From the NCBI GenBank assembly GCA_038503065.1, contig JBCAMK010000005.1, positions 1,116,001 through 1,180,000 on the forward strand: a stretch of DNA of 64,000 nucleotides. The letters run 5' to 3'. Of this stretch, positions 9,222 to 18,899 are shown piece after piece. This DNA is from Paragyromitra xinjiangensis (taxonomy: Eukaryota; Ascomycota; Pezizomycetes; Pezizales; Discinaceae). The notes beneath the pieces were generated by a model that was not told the DNA's origin, did no database searches, and saw only the letters and a list, made by a program, of their open reading frames with translations. A program made the position numbers and the translations under genes. How positions within the stretch are numbered: position 1 is the first letter of the stretch; each line of letters opens with the position of its first letter.

Positions 9222-11599
9222 GAGCTCTGCTCACGCCTCCTCCGCATCCACTGCCCCTTTGCTTCCCTTACTGAAGTGCGCGCATACCCTTCAGGCGGAA
9301 CAGCCATGAATTTGGCTTTCTTTAGGCGATCAGAGGACCAAATCGTGCCCCACATTGAGCCGTCGTCCTTATTCGTCCACTTTAGTAAGGCAGCGCGTTC
9401 GAATGGGCGCCCTAATACGAATTCGCCTTCCATTCCTGGAGATGCGAATATTGGCGTATAAACCACGGCACCTCCCACACTAACGGGCGCTTCGTGAATA
9501 CAGCAGGTCAGAGGTGTGGAATCTCCAGTAATTCCAGTCATGGTCCAATCCACCTGGTCGTCGTATGGCAAATTCAAGCTCTCGAATTCCGACCAACCCA
9601 TTCGATTGATTTCTGATCCATTATCCCCCGTTGGCTGCAGCAAAACGCCGTTAATACTAATGGGAATTAATCCTGACTCAGCAGCGTATTCGACTTGATG
9701 TCTAATTCTCCGAGCCTGGGAGTCGCGTGGAGATGCCTGCGCTTTAGAGACCTTCGCAGCTGGCGGCACGCCTCTGCCGTATAAATATTTCTTGAAGGGA
9801 GGAGAAATAGAGACTAATTCCGAAATGCTGATATTGATCGACTTTTCCGTTGCTAATCTGTGGAAAAGCTCTTCTTCGGAGGGGGCGCCTATGGCATCAT
9901 CTCTAAGGGCTCTGCGTGGTGCGACGACCTTCTTTTCAGGCTTATTCGTGGGCTTATTCGTAGGCTTATCTTCCTGCATCTCCACTTCCACAGTCTCTAC
10001 TGGAGGATATGCTCTAGGCCTGGGCGCCCGAGCATTTGGCAACCCTTCCTGCCTCTCAATTCTCTTCCTGAGATCTTCCACCTTTTCCTTCTTTGATGGC
10101 GCCCTGCGCTTTTCCACACGCGCCGGTTTGACTGCAGAAACATACCAATTCGCCTCTTCTTCCTCTGATTCCGAATCCGAACCCAATTCCGATTCCAATT
10201 CTTCCTCCACTACCTCTTCCTCGCTGCTTTCTTCGTCTAATTCCCCTAAACGCGCCATTCTGACCTCGAAGCTCGGACCGCGGCTAGGACTGGGCGCAGC
10301 TTTGATTCGCCTTACGCCTGGCTGTTGCGACGGCTGCGGAGGTTGCTGCTCTCTGGCCTCCACTTGCTGCAGCATATTTCTTCCCGTACTTCTCTCCCAC
10401 GGCTCTACCACATCTCCTCCGGAGCCTTCACCTCCCCAGTGAATTCTCCCTCCTACAGCCCTATGCACTAATCCTGCGCGCTCTTTAGCCATCAAAGCAG
10501 GGCATTGATTCTTCAAATGCGTGGGATCTGCACAAAAGATGCAACGCCTTGCCGGAGTATACTGAAGATTTTGAGCGTACTGCTGAGCTGGCTGCGGATT
10601 CCGGAGCGGAATTGCATTTGCTCCCGAAGCAGGACCTGGCGTGTTGTAGGCTTGCGGCGGAGGCGCTCTGGCGCCGACGTTGGCTCTGCTAAAACTCTCC
10701 ATAAATTGCGCCTGTTGGCGTAAAACCATGGCTTCCATGCGCTTCGAAATGTCGTCAATTGCGCTTGTGACGTCAATACTATGGCTTTGGCGTTGAGCTG
10801 GCTGCGTAGTCTGCGCAATCTGCGCTGACTGCACCGGCTGCGACCCTCCGAAACTGGCTGATACTGAAGGCTTCGGCTTCGTTTCCTGCGCTAAAAGCTG
10901 GTCAATAAGCACCTCGGAAGAAAACTCACCCTTCTTCATCAATTCCTCCGTGCGAAGCGTGCCTAAGCAATAATCCTGAGCCTCTTTCCTAATCAAGGCA
11001 TATTTGCCTTGAAAGGAGCTGGGCACGTTGACATCCAATTTGAATTTGATAATCAGCTTCCTGGCAAGATCTAATTGCAGCCCTCCTAGAAACAGCTGAA
11101 TCTCCTGATATTCCGAAAGCATGCCTGTGGTCTTAAGACTAGTGGAAACTGCCGTAAACGTGCGCACAAAGGGGCGTATATCGCCTGTTTTCTTCTTCTG
11201 CGCGGCAGTCAGCTCTTCCAGGAATCTTACCGTATACATCTGCTGTTTCGTATCCTGCGCTCTATATTCCTCCAGAATCTCCTTCCGCAACACTTGCCAG
11301 TCTCCATCCACATATCCCTGCAAATATCGAATCGTGGCACCAATAGAGCTGACGCAATAGAGAGGGAGTTTCTTCACAGCCGCCTTCTCCGACTCTCCGA
11401 ATTCTTCGTATAGAAGCTCATAATGCTCTAGGAAATCCGTGGCATCGTTTCCGTCGAAGTGCGGGGCACCGTGGGTTCCTGGAAAGGGCATATGCGTCAA
11501 TTGCTTCCGAAGACCTTCGATAAGCAAATCTGCAGAGGCAGTGGTAATTGGCGTGCCTGCCGTTGGCGTGGAGTTGACTGTGGACCGTGGAGTCGACAT
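9200..11599 (-). CDS. Element E Gag-protease polyprotein
   Basis: About 799 aa are encoded from ATG 11599. The frame is open further up to 12271, inside the LTR, but this Met begins the Gag-like part (HFDGNDATDFLEHYELLYEE, a retrotransposon-gag capsid signature). A CCHC zinc knuckle runs from Cys353 to Cys366. Acidic stretches follow. The C terminus is retropepsin-like: an active-site loop GDNGSEINRM (Asp659) and FVLGRPF. The usual D-S/T-G is D-N-G here, which is unusual. The ORF ends at TAA 9200 just after a slippery heptamer, so most ribosomes should stop and a minority make Gag-Pol. Confidence 0.9.
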   Translation of the reverse strand: MSTPRSTVNSTPTAGTPITTASADLLIEGLRKQLTHMPFPGTHGAPHFDGNDATDFLEHYELLYEEFGESEKAAVKKLPLYCVSSIGATIRYLQGYVDGDWQVLRKEILEEYRAQDTKQQMYTVRFLEELTAAQKKKTGDIRPFVRTFTAVSTSLKTTGMLSEYQEIQLFLGGLQLDLARKLIIKFKLDVNVPSSFQGKYALIRKEAQDYCLGTLRTEELMKKGEFSSEVLIDQLLAQETKPKPSVSASFGGSQPVQSAQIAQTTQPAQRQSHSIDVTSAIDDISKRMEAMVLRQQAQFMESFSRANVGARAPPPQAYNTPGPASGANAIPLRNPQPAQQYAQNLQYTPARRCIFCADPTHLKNQCPALMAKERAGLVHRAVGGRIHWGGEGSGGDVVEPWERSTGRNMLQQVEAREQQPPQPSQQPGVRRIKAAPSPSRGPSFEVRMARLGELDEESSEEEVVEEELESELGSDSESEEEEANWYVSAVKPARVEKRRAPSKKEKVEDLRKRIERQEGLPNARAPRPRAYPPVETVEVEMQEDKPTNKPTNKPEKKVVAPRRALRDDAIGAPSEEELFHRLATEKSINISISELVSISPPFKKYLYGRGVPPAAKVSKAQASPRDSQARRIRHQVEYAAESGLIPISINGVLLQPTGDNGSEINRMGWSEFESLNLPYDDQVDWTMTGITGDSTPLTCCIHEAPVSVGGAVVYTPIFASPGMEGEFVLGRPFERAALLKWTNKDDGSMWGTIWSSDRLKKAKFMAVPPEGYARTSVREAKGQWMRRRREQSSGNGRSQ

Positions 11600-12151
11600 G
11601 CTTATTGCGATTGATAGGGCGAATACGGTGAATACTGTGAATGCTGCGAATTCTGCTGTGAATCGTACGAAGTCTGAATCTTTCTTCTTGCCTTTCCGCG
11701 GGGCATTGGGGGGGTATACGTCTCCCGTGGCGTCTGCTGCCTTCTTGCGGATTCGGCAGCTGAATCTCCGAGATCCCGTATTAATTGTACAGCCTAGCCC
11801 TTCCTCAGAAGACTTCCCTGCCACAAATTTTTTCTTGCGCAGTCCCTCGCTCTTAGCAAGTCGACCTCTGCCGCAATAGGCACAGTCTAATCCGCTGTGG
11901 AATTTCTCTGCCGCCTCAAATGCTCTATATCCCGTAACTTCGCAGCCTATTCCGCACAGGGAATTCTCTGCCGAAGAAAACTCTTCTAGCGTCCTATAGC
12001 GTCTCCACAGTCTATTCCGCCGTGGGAATTCTCTGCCGAAGAGCTTCTCCAAATCCCGTGCCTTCCGTATGTGCGTGCGATTCGCTACGTGACTGCTTTT
12101 CTTCGTGCTTAGGAAGCCTAGCGTATCAATCTCTCTGGTCGAAGGGACCAT
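11600..12151 (-). other. Element E 5' leader with repeated GGCAGAGAATTCC units
   Basis: This is the region between the 5' LTR and the likely gag start. Three imperfect units resembling GGCAGAGAATTCCC followed by a CGGAATAGRCTG-like block occur at about 11994-12045, 11932-11980 and 11870-11920. The Gag frame stays open through it (Met41 overlaps the PBS), so it may be an N-terminal extension or a structured packaging leader. A run of GTGAATACTGTGAAT-type repeats lies just upstream of ATG 11599. Confidence 0.5.
12133..12150 (-). other. Element E primer-binding site
   Basis: One base inside the 5' LTR, the minus strand reads TGGTCCCTTCGACCAGAG. The TGG start is expected for pairing with the CCA end of a tRNA. 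I cannot name the tRNA from this alone. Confidence 0.65.
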
Positions 12152-12547
12152 TGTGGGCGAGTGCGTAGGAGACTCTGCCAGTTTGACGCAGAGATCTGAT
12201 ATTCGCTGCCTTCGCGCTGTGAAGAAGAGACTGCGTCGACGCGGACTTCGATGTCCTATAGCGAGGCACATATATGCGGATTATTAGGCGTGGAATCGAG
12301 CGAATAGGAAGGATATATTCGATACGAATTAGGCAAGGCAAAAGCCCGCCGCAAAGGAATACGATACAACAATAGATAGATAGGTAGATAGATAGGAAAG
12401 AATTGAGTAGTGAATAGGAATAGAATCGACAGGAAATGTTGAACAGTAATAGAAATCCTCCGCTGTCAATACCCCTAACCCTTATACACGTGACCGCGCA
12501 CGTGACTTATCCATCGCTTCCTTCCACCTCCCGCGCGCCCCACCACA
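12152..12547 (-). repeat. Element E 5' LTR
   Basis: This is the right-hand LTR, 5' with respect to the minus-strand element. It is the twin of 1393-1791. It carries the GCGTCGACGC palindrome at 12233-12242. The end CACCACA at 12547 is followed by the GCGT target duplication. Confidence 0.95.
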
Positions 12548-13087
12548 GCGTCTCTGTGGGTGGAAGTGGACCAGGATAGGCTCGCTGGTGAACAGCTGCT
12601 TGAGTTCCTCGAAAGCCCTGTCACAAGCGGCGGTCCAGTGCCACTTCCCTTCTTTTCTCAGCAGGTCAGTCAGTGGTTTGCACACCTTGCTAAACCCGGC
12701 GATGAACCTGCGGTAGAAGTTGGCAAAGCCTAGGAATGCTTGCACATCCTTCACGTTCCTAGGGACTGGCCAGTCCTTCACGGCGTTGACCTTCTCTTTA
12801 GACATAGAGATGCCACGCTCGGAGATCTGGTATCCCAAGTACTCAACCTCCTTCAAGTGGAAGAAGGTCTTGTCAATGTGTGCATGCAGACTTGCCTCTC
12901 GAAGCCTCTGCAGCACCTTCTGAACGAGGCGTTGATGCTCCCCAATTGTCTCTGTGTAGATAAGTATATCATCTAAGTATACTATCACGCCCAGATCCAA
13001 TAGGTCATGCAACACCTCATTGATCATAGCCTGGAACGACGAAGGGGCATTGCAGAGGCCGAAGGGCATGACATTGTACTCATACAA
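12548..13087 (-). pseudogene. Gypsy A pol: RT palm and thumb
   Basis: The minus-strand frame continues from the RT fingers at 15068: LYEYNVMPFGLCNAPSSFQ, then VYLDDILIY (YXDD active site), FLGFANFYRRFI and FHPQRR. It then meets the GCGT duplication of element E. The reading frame is open in this block. The AA at 13086-13087 is one copy of the 2-bp duplication made by TIR-A. Confidence 0.88.
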
Positions 13088-15067
13088 CATCAGCAAAAAT
13101 TGATAAAGCCGCCCCGGCCGCCTGGAGGTCTAGGCGGTCGGGCGGAATGTTACTCTTCTGTTAGGTTGCTGCAGCACCTCGGCGCGCCCGGGAGGCATGG
13201 GTTCTAGGCCTTTGACCACCTGGAGGAGGTCATTTCCTCCTGTAGCAAGTGGTGTAGTGGGCCGCTTCTGGGCGTGGGTGGTCCCTCGCTGCCGCAGAAT
13301 TTTGGCAGCAGTTCGCCCTGTAGAATGGATTTGCACAGTATGCTTGTATAGGGCCCGGAATATTCGGGAATCACTTGTACGGAACCAATATCATTGACAA
13401 TTGCTTTATTCTAGGTATCTATCAATATATCTATGTACAAATATTGAGGTCGCAGGTAAACTAGCTTCTATGGAAGCTGCAGCAGCGAGTCGACGACCTG
13501 CCAGAGGCAGGAGGCGAATTGACCTATTGGCGCAGGCGCAGGCGCAGGCTCAGGCGCAGGCTCAGGCTCAAGCAGCGAATTGACCATATGGTGCAGGCAG
13601 CGGAAGCTCAGGCAGCGAATCGACCTATTGGCGCAGGCGCAGGAAGCTCAGGCTGCGAATTGACCATATGGCGGAAGCGGAGGAAGCGGCGGAAGCTGGA
13701 GCAGCGAATAGACCATATGGCGGAGGCAGCGGAAGCTCAGGCAGCGAATCGATCAATTGACTGAGGCAGCGGAAGCTCAGGCAGCGAATTGACCTATTGG
13801 CGCAGGCAGCGGAAGCTCAGGAAGCTCATCGACCATGTGGCGGAGGCGCAGGCTGAGGCTCAGGCTCAGGCTCAGGCAGCAAATCGACCATATGGCGGAG
13901 GCTGCGGAGGCTGCTGCAGCGAATCAATCAATTGACTGAGGCGGCGGAAGCTCAGGCAGCGAATTGACCTATTGGCGCAGGCAGCGGAGGCGGCTGCAGC
14001 AAATTGACCATGTGGCGCAGGCAGCGGAAGCTCAGGAAGCGAATCGACTATATGGCGGAGGCGGAGGAAACTCAGGCAGCAGAAGCTCAGGCAGCGAATC
14101 GACCATATGGCGGAGGCAGCGGAGGCAGCTGCAGCGAATCGATCAATTGACTGAGGCAGCGAAAGCTCAGGCAGCGAATCGACCATGTGGCGGAGGCGGA
14201 GGAAGCTCAGGCAGCAGATCGACGACCTCCAGGAGGCGGCGGAAGCTCAGGCAGCGAATCGACCTATTGGCGCAGGCTCAGGCTCAGGCTCAGGCAGCGG
14301 ATCGACCATATGGCGGAGGCTGCGGAGGCTGCTGCAGCAAATCAATCAATTGACTGAGGCAGCGGAAGCTCAGGCAGCGGATCGATCAGCCAATTGAGCC
14401 GCCTCCTGAGCTCACTTAGGCGGAAGCAGTGAAGCAGGCAGCCAGTGGAGGCAGAGGAAGCTGAAGCAGCGGATCAAAGCGAGTCTAGGAGGCAGATCAG
14501 CGGGAGTCAAATAAACGGAATCAAGACGTTACCTAGGAGGTTCTTTGCAAGCAGAGCTTAGTACTTCGGGCCTAAAAGTCACGATGTCAACAAAGTACTC
14601 TGGTACAGCGAGGTGGGGAATGGGTGGGAGTGAATAGGGGGAGGAGAGACGGGAAGGAATAGGGGGAGGTGGAGATTGCTGTCTTACTAGGCCTTGCTTT
14701 GGCGACGACTTGGCGACGACCTGGTGACGACTTGGCGACGACAAAGTGATGACTAAGCGACCTCCAGATTTTTTGAAAATCAATAAGTGCCAGGGAGGCG
14801 AGTGAAGTGAATTCTGCTAAGTCCCGAGTTCTCAGGGACTTTGAAAAATTCGATCGAAAAATGCTTAGTACTCAAGCTGCCACCCAGCGCTGCCGGATGG
14901 TAGGAGGTCGCCTGGAAGCGCTGCCGGATGGTAGGAGGTCGCCTGGAAGCGCTGCTGGCAGCAAGCGGCGCCTGGGGAAAGCGCAGTGGGCAGCTAGTGT
15001 CGCCTGGGCGCAGCAGGCGGTCGGGCAGAATATGTACCTATTGGGCGCAATTTCTTTTTTGCTGATG
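13088..15067. mobile_element. TIR-A: non-autonomous terminal-inverted-repeat transposon
   Basis: A 1980-bp element interrupts the Gypsy A RT frame. The left end is CATCAGCAAAAA and the right end is its inverse complement, ending TTTTTTGCTGATG. The flanking dinucleotide AA is duplicated (13086-13087 and 15068-15069), and removing element plus one AA restores RT. No transposase is present. Internally there is a long tandem array (13518-14400) and, near the right end, GGCGACGACTT and GTGATGACTAAG-type subterminal repeats (about 14700-14760). The terminus equals that of the Plavaka-type element at 54671, the probable source of transposase. Confidence 0.88.
13518..14400. repeat. Tandem array of GAAGCTCAGGCAGCGAAT-type units in TIR-A
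   Basis: The array is an imperfect tandem repeat built from GCAGCGGAAGCTCAGGCAGCGAATCG-like and ACCATATGGCGGAGGC-like modules, about 30-45 bp each. A short GCGCAGGCTCAG run starts at about 13529. The same modules occur in TIR-B at 18030-18080 and 22445-22900. Several frames are open by composition only; I do not call a gene. Confidence 0.8.
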
Positions 15068-16190
15068 AAGCCATACCGGGTCCTGAACGCTGTCTTCCAC
15101 TCGTCCCCTTTGGCTATCCTCAACAGGTTGAACCCATCCTTCAGGTCAATCTTGGTAAAGACCTTAGCGGTTCTCAGCCTGTCCCTCAACTCAGACATCA
15201 ATGGTAGCGGGTATTTGTCCTTTACTGTGATCCTGTTAAGACCCCTGTAGTCAACACAGATGCGGAGAGTACCATTAGGCTTAGGAACGAACAGGATAGG
15301 TGCAGTGGCAGGGGAATTGGACCTTGATATCTTTCCGGATGGTAGGGCCTTATTCAGGAACTCCCGGAGGGCCTTAAGCTCGGATTTGGAGCAAGCATAC
15401 AAGGGCCCGAATGGTGGCTTTGTTCCTGGTTGTAGGTTGATGTGGTGATCGAAAGCACCATGCTCCGGCAGCTTTGAGCTCTTCTCATTGCTGAAGACAT
15501 CCGCCAATTCCCTATACTCCGCTGGTAGCCTCAGGCTCATGTCTCCTCTGCTATCATCATGCCAAACCGCAGCTCCAATCTGGTGCACATTGGCCCGGTC
15601 TTCTGCCATCATCTCCCAGTCTTTGCACACCTCTATGTGGACGTCAGTGGGGATACAGTTCTTGTGGCAGTAATCGGAATGCCAATGGATGCGGCCGGTA
15701 TGCCAATTGATGTCTGGGTTGTGCTTCTGTGCCCATGAGATAGGCAGATACCTGGAGATGCCTCCCTCTAGAGGTCCAACCTCCCAACGGATCAGTTCCT
15801 CATGCTTGCCCATGACCATGTCTAGGGGGGCAGTAAAATACTCGCCAGCTCCCATCATCAGGTCACCCTGGGCATCAAGCATCTGGATGGGAACCTCACG
15901 CTTCTCTGTTGGTATCCCTTCCTTCCTCACAAACTCCTCGCTGAGGATAGGTCCGGTGCAGCCAGTATCGAACAGGAACTTACCATGGCACCTGTTGATA
16001 TGCTTCCGCACCTTCCAGTTCAACTCAGCCTTCAGTATAGGCCTCTGACCATGTACTGGCTGTGCCGGTGGTTCTTCTAGTCTTCTCTTCGATGGTGGGT
16101 TTCCACTAGGGCTATGGCTTCGCTGACGCTTTGCCTTTTGTCTCTCAGACAAGGTCTTACGCATGCCGTCATTGTATGGGGTGTAGCCTG
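15068..16190 (-). pseudogene. Gypsy A pol: protease and RT fingers
   Basis: The minus-strand frame reads from about 16190 (ISTGYTPYNDGM). In Gypsy B the equivalent codon before STGYTP is ATG; here it is ATC, so the start is lost. Retropepsin shows FLFDTGCTGPILSEEF. RT fingers follow with ILFVPKPNGTLRICVDYRGLN and FTKIDLKDGFN. The frame runs into TIR-A after FRTRYG. No stop is seen inside this block. Confidence 0.88.
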
Positions 16191-16395
16191 TGGAGATGAC
16201 TGTTGTACTGTGATACCAGCGCAACCAACGATGTCAATGATCGTTGAACAGGTTTCTGTGCAGGTATCGATTATGGTTCTGAGCTGGGTATTAACTAGGA
16301 GAAGTTGCATATTAATCCAGCGATTTCGGCCTATCAGGCCTCCTCAGTAAAACTGTTGAATGAACGAGATGATATTAAAACTAATGAACGGCTAT

Positions 16396-16801
16396 CTAGT
16401 AGATCTCAGGATCACTATCCTCATCTACTACAAACAATCTCTCAGGCTCTGCCTTGAGAGGAACAGGACTATGGACTGCCGCAACTGCGGCTGCTTTTCC
16501 CTTCTTAGACTCCGGTGGAACAGCAGTGGCTTCTAGCTCTTCTGCTCTCTTCCTCTTCCTCGTGGCTGCCACTCTAGCTACCACAGGAACCTGAGTCCAA
16601 CACTTTCCCCATGAATGCCCCTTCTTTCCGCACTTGAAACAGACTTCGGCCTTGCGCCTCTCTGCCAGGATACTCTCTGGTATTCCTGTGAATGCGGACG
16701 GGTCAGTCAGGTACCTGTCTTAAAGGAAGGTAGTACTGAGACTTACCTTTTAGCTCCACAGCTTTATCCTTCTTCGCTGGCGGAGTCTTATTCTCACCAG
16801 C
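16396..16801 (-). pseudogene. Gypsy A gag C-terminus with an intron (16686-16746)
   Basis: The remnant has two exons: 16747-16801 (ending KDKAVELK) and 16396-16685, which carries the CCHC knuckle CFKCGKKGHSWGKC, a basic stretch and an acidic tail. The 61-nt intron starts GTAAGT, has a CTGAC branch-like site and ends TTCACAG. It contains an in-frame stop. Removal joins the exons in frame at the same codon as in Gypsy B (27529-27586). The first 600 or so gag codons are missing, cut at 16801 by a solo LTR. Confidence 0.8.
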
Positions 16802-17504
16802 TGTAACGGGTACGCCGTTACTGCCTCCAGTATGTCAGTAGATCAGGGCCAGACTGATGGGACAGTAGGAGCCTGCATTGGTGGGGTTGCTCCCACATGC
16901 AGAGAGCTACCGTGTCCCACTGATCTGGTTGATACAGAGGAACTGCATGTGTGTCAGCTGACGAGCTGGCAACGCATGGACGGCTGCATCTACCACTCCA
17001 AGGAAGTGGTAGAGTTCTGAATCAACCTGTGCAGTATGCATCAGTGAAAGCTGATAGGCAACGCACTGGCAGCGCTATCTACTAGTAAAACACATACGAA
17101 TTAGACTGAACTGCGCCGTGCATGCAGGACTGCAGTGTGCAGGACTCTGCCAGTGGTTCATAGAGTCTAGAGTGGTCAGATTGCTAATGGAGGTGCGGCA
17201 GCTCCTGGAGCATAGCCCCCGGAAGTACGGAAGGTCTTCCGGAGTAGAACACCAGTCCATTTGGCAATGGGACTCCGGGTCAAACCCAGTCCCCCACTAG
17301 AGCACGGCAGAGCGAGGACTGCGGAACGCAGGTGTTAAATACATCGCGAATGCTCCACCCTGCTGCTCTGTTCTTCAAGCGATAGTTGAGCCCTTAAGAT
17401 TCTTGAATAAGTTTGCACGAAAGAATCAGATTCTGAACCTGATCTATATCCATTTCACAACGGGCGTACACCTAGCCTACCTACCTAGGCCTACCCCTGT
17501 TACA
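16802..17504 (+). repeat. Solo LTR of the Gypsy A/B family, plus orientation
   Basis: This 703-bp block starts TGTAACGGG and ends CCCTGTTACA. It aligns in plus orientation with the Gypsy B 5' LTR at 24910-25642: a shared CCCTTAAGATT block near the 3' part, GCTGATAGGC in the middle and TCATAGAGTC. It is opposite in strand to the gag remnant on its left. Left flank CCAGC and right flank TGGTG show no target duplication, which points to recombination rather than simple insertion. Confidence 0.75.
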
Positions 17505-17601
17505 TGGTGTTGCGAACAACTTCCTCAAGCTTCTGTCTTTGCTTAAGGAGGGAGTCAGAGGTGGTGGAGGTGACAGCAATGAGCTGCACATGGTGAGCTG
17601 A
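17505..17601 (-). mobile_element. LINE2 ORF1 scrap
   Basis: About 97 bp match the minus-strand version of the LINE2 ORF1 segment at 20213-20308 (GTGTTGCGAACAACTTCCTC through CACATGGTGAGCTG). It is trapped between a solo LTR and TIR-B and has no coding value. Confidence 0.8.
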
Positions 17602-18899
17602 CATCAGTAAAAATTGATAAAGCCACCCCGGCCGCCTGGAGGTTGGGGTGGTTGGGTGGAATGTTACCCTTCTGTTAGGTTGCTGCAGCACCTCGGCGCG
17701 CCCGGGAGGCAAGGTTTCTAGACCTTGGACTGCCCAGAGGAGGTCGTTTCCTCCTGTAGCAAGTAGTGTAGTGGGCTGCTTCTGGGCGTGGGTGGTCCCT
17801 CGCTGCCACAGAATTTGGCAGCAGTTCGCCCTGTAGAATGGATTTGCACAGTATGCTTGTATGGCCTAGAATATTCGAGAATCACTTGTATGGAACCAAT
17901 ATCATTAACAATTGCTTTATTCTATGTATCTATCTATCCATATATCTATGTAAAAATATCAAGGGCGCAGCTAAACTAGCTTCTGTGGAAGCTGCAGCAG
18001 TGAGTCGACGACCTGCCAGAGGAAGGCAGCGAATTGACCATATGGCGCAAGCAGCGGAAGCTCAGGCAGCGAATCGACCACATCAGCAAAACTAATTCTA
18101 ATCCTAGCTTCTGCTTTTAGGTCCCTTGTGCTCCAGGAGGTCTGAGTGTTGGTGTGGGAGAGTCATGAGCGCAACTGGAACAGCCACCCGGCTTCTGGCC
18201 TATTTTGGTTACTACAAGACAGAAGGACTGTGCTCCGGTACATGCTGTGGACCTCGCCTACAAGCCCATGGACCGTCCTGGAGCTTCCTGAAGCTGAGCT
18301 GCACGGTCCATGGAGCTCTCTGGAGTTGCATATCTCCCCCCAGTACCGATCAGGGTTTGCTTTTCTAGGTCCATGGTGCTCTCTGGAGCCGTGTACCTTT
18401 CCCCAGTACCGATCTGGGTACTGCTGAAGCGCGTACCTGCCCTCCACCAGTCCCCTGAAGCACGTACCTGCCCTCTATTAGGGTCCCAAATTGCGCACCC
18501 CACCGACAAGAGATTGCAGGATCTTGCATGCAAGCGAGTCAATAACCCTGACCCTAGGGACTTAGCGAATTTTTAGCGAAGGTCTTTTGCTGCCACCCAT
18601 ACCGTTGCCACGTTACCCCTTTTCTCTTACTCTCACCCATCCACACCCATCCACATCCCCTATTGCCCTTCCTACTGTGCAGTTACATGAACTTTGCTAA
18701 CATCGTGACTTCAGTTCTCACATCTCAAATACATTCCGATATCGACATCGGACCCTATTACATCGGACCTCGCTTGGTCGGACCCTCAGCAGCAGACCCC
18801 TTCAGCAGCAGACCTCGCTCGCTTCCACAGCCTGCTGAATCGAGTGCCTGAGAGCCTCCTGAGCAGCCTCCGAATCAGCTGTTTCTAAGCCTCCGAATT

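Larger units (their letters stand above)
1474..12242. repeat. Dispersed palindrome GCGTCGACGC, seven copies in element E
   Basis: The 10-bp palindrome GCGTCGACGC occurs at 1474-1483, 2036-2045, 4046-4055, 5780-5789, 7181-7190, 9075-9084 and 12233-12242. I noticed no other copy in the window. The longest symmetry is 22 bp at 9069-9090. Copies lie in both LTRs, twice in the third ORF, and three times in the Pol ORF. Four of the five coding copies encode SAST(Q/R) after an acidic residue. The one at 9075 is read in another frame. Confidence 0.85.
1393..12547 (-). mobile_element. Element E: complete Ty3/Gypsy-type LTR retrotransposon with a third ORF
   Basis: This minus-strand element of about 11.15 kb is bounded by LTRs of 399 bp (1393-1791) and 396 bp (12152-12547) that begin TG and end CA. 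They differ by eye only in a short stretch near their ends. A 4-bp duplication GCGT flanks it (1389-1392 and 12548-12551), and removing element plus one GCGT restores the Gypsy A RNase H frame. A PBS follows the 5' LTR and a polypurine tract precedes the 3' LTR. The order is Gag-PR (9200-11599), Pol (5646-9191), a 460-bp spacer and a 1075-codon ORF (1959-5186). All three frames are open, so it is young and perhaps active. Confidence 0.95.
510..16801 (-). mobile_element. Gypsy A: old Ty3/Gypsy element broken by nested insertions
   Basis: A minus-strand Ty3/Gypsy element is present in three blocks: 15068-16801 (gag end, protease, RT fingers), 12548-13087 (RT palm to thumb) and 510-1392 (RNase H, integrase start). 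The reading order is continuous once TIR-A (13088-15067) and element E (1393-12547) are removed. It is homologous to Gypsy B at 24910-32922 but clearly diverged. Its 3' half and LTRs are not seen: the integrase is cut by LINE1 copy 0, and the gag is cut at 16801 by an oppositely oriented solo LTR. An in-frame stop between RNase H and integrase marks it as defective. Confidence 0.85.

Noticed and set aside
13519..14397. Open frames in the TIR-A array (Ala/Gly/Arg-rich)
   Set aside because: They are composition effects of the GCAGCGGAAGCTCAGGC units; no domain and no conservation of one frame between TIR-A and TIR-B.
13518..14400. Possible CRISPR array
   Set aside because: Units are imperfect and contiguous, with no unique spacers of constant length; the context is a eukaryotic transposon.
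17200..17305. tRNA-like B box (GGGTCAAACCC) in the solo LTR
   Set aside because: No cloverleaf can be built around it; it is part of an LTR-internal hairpin.
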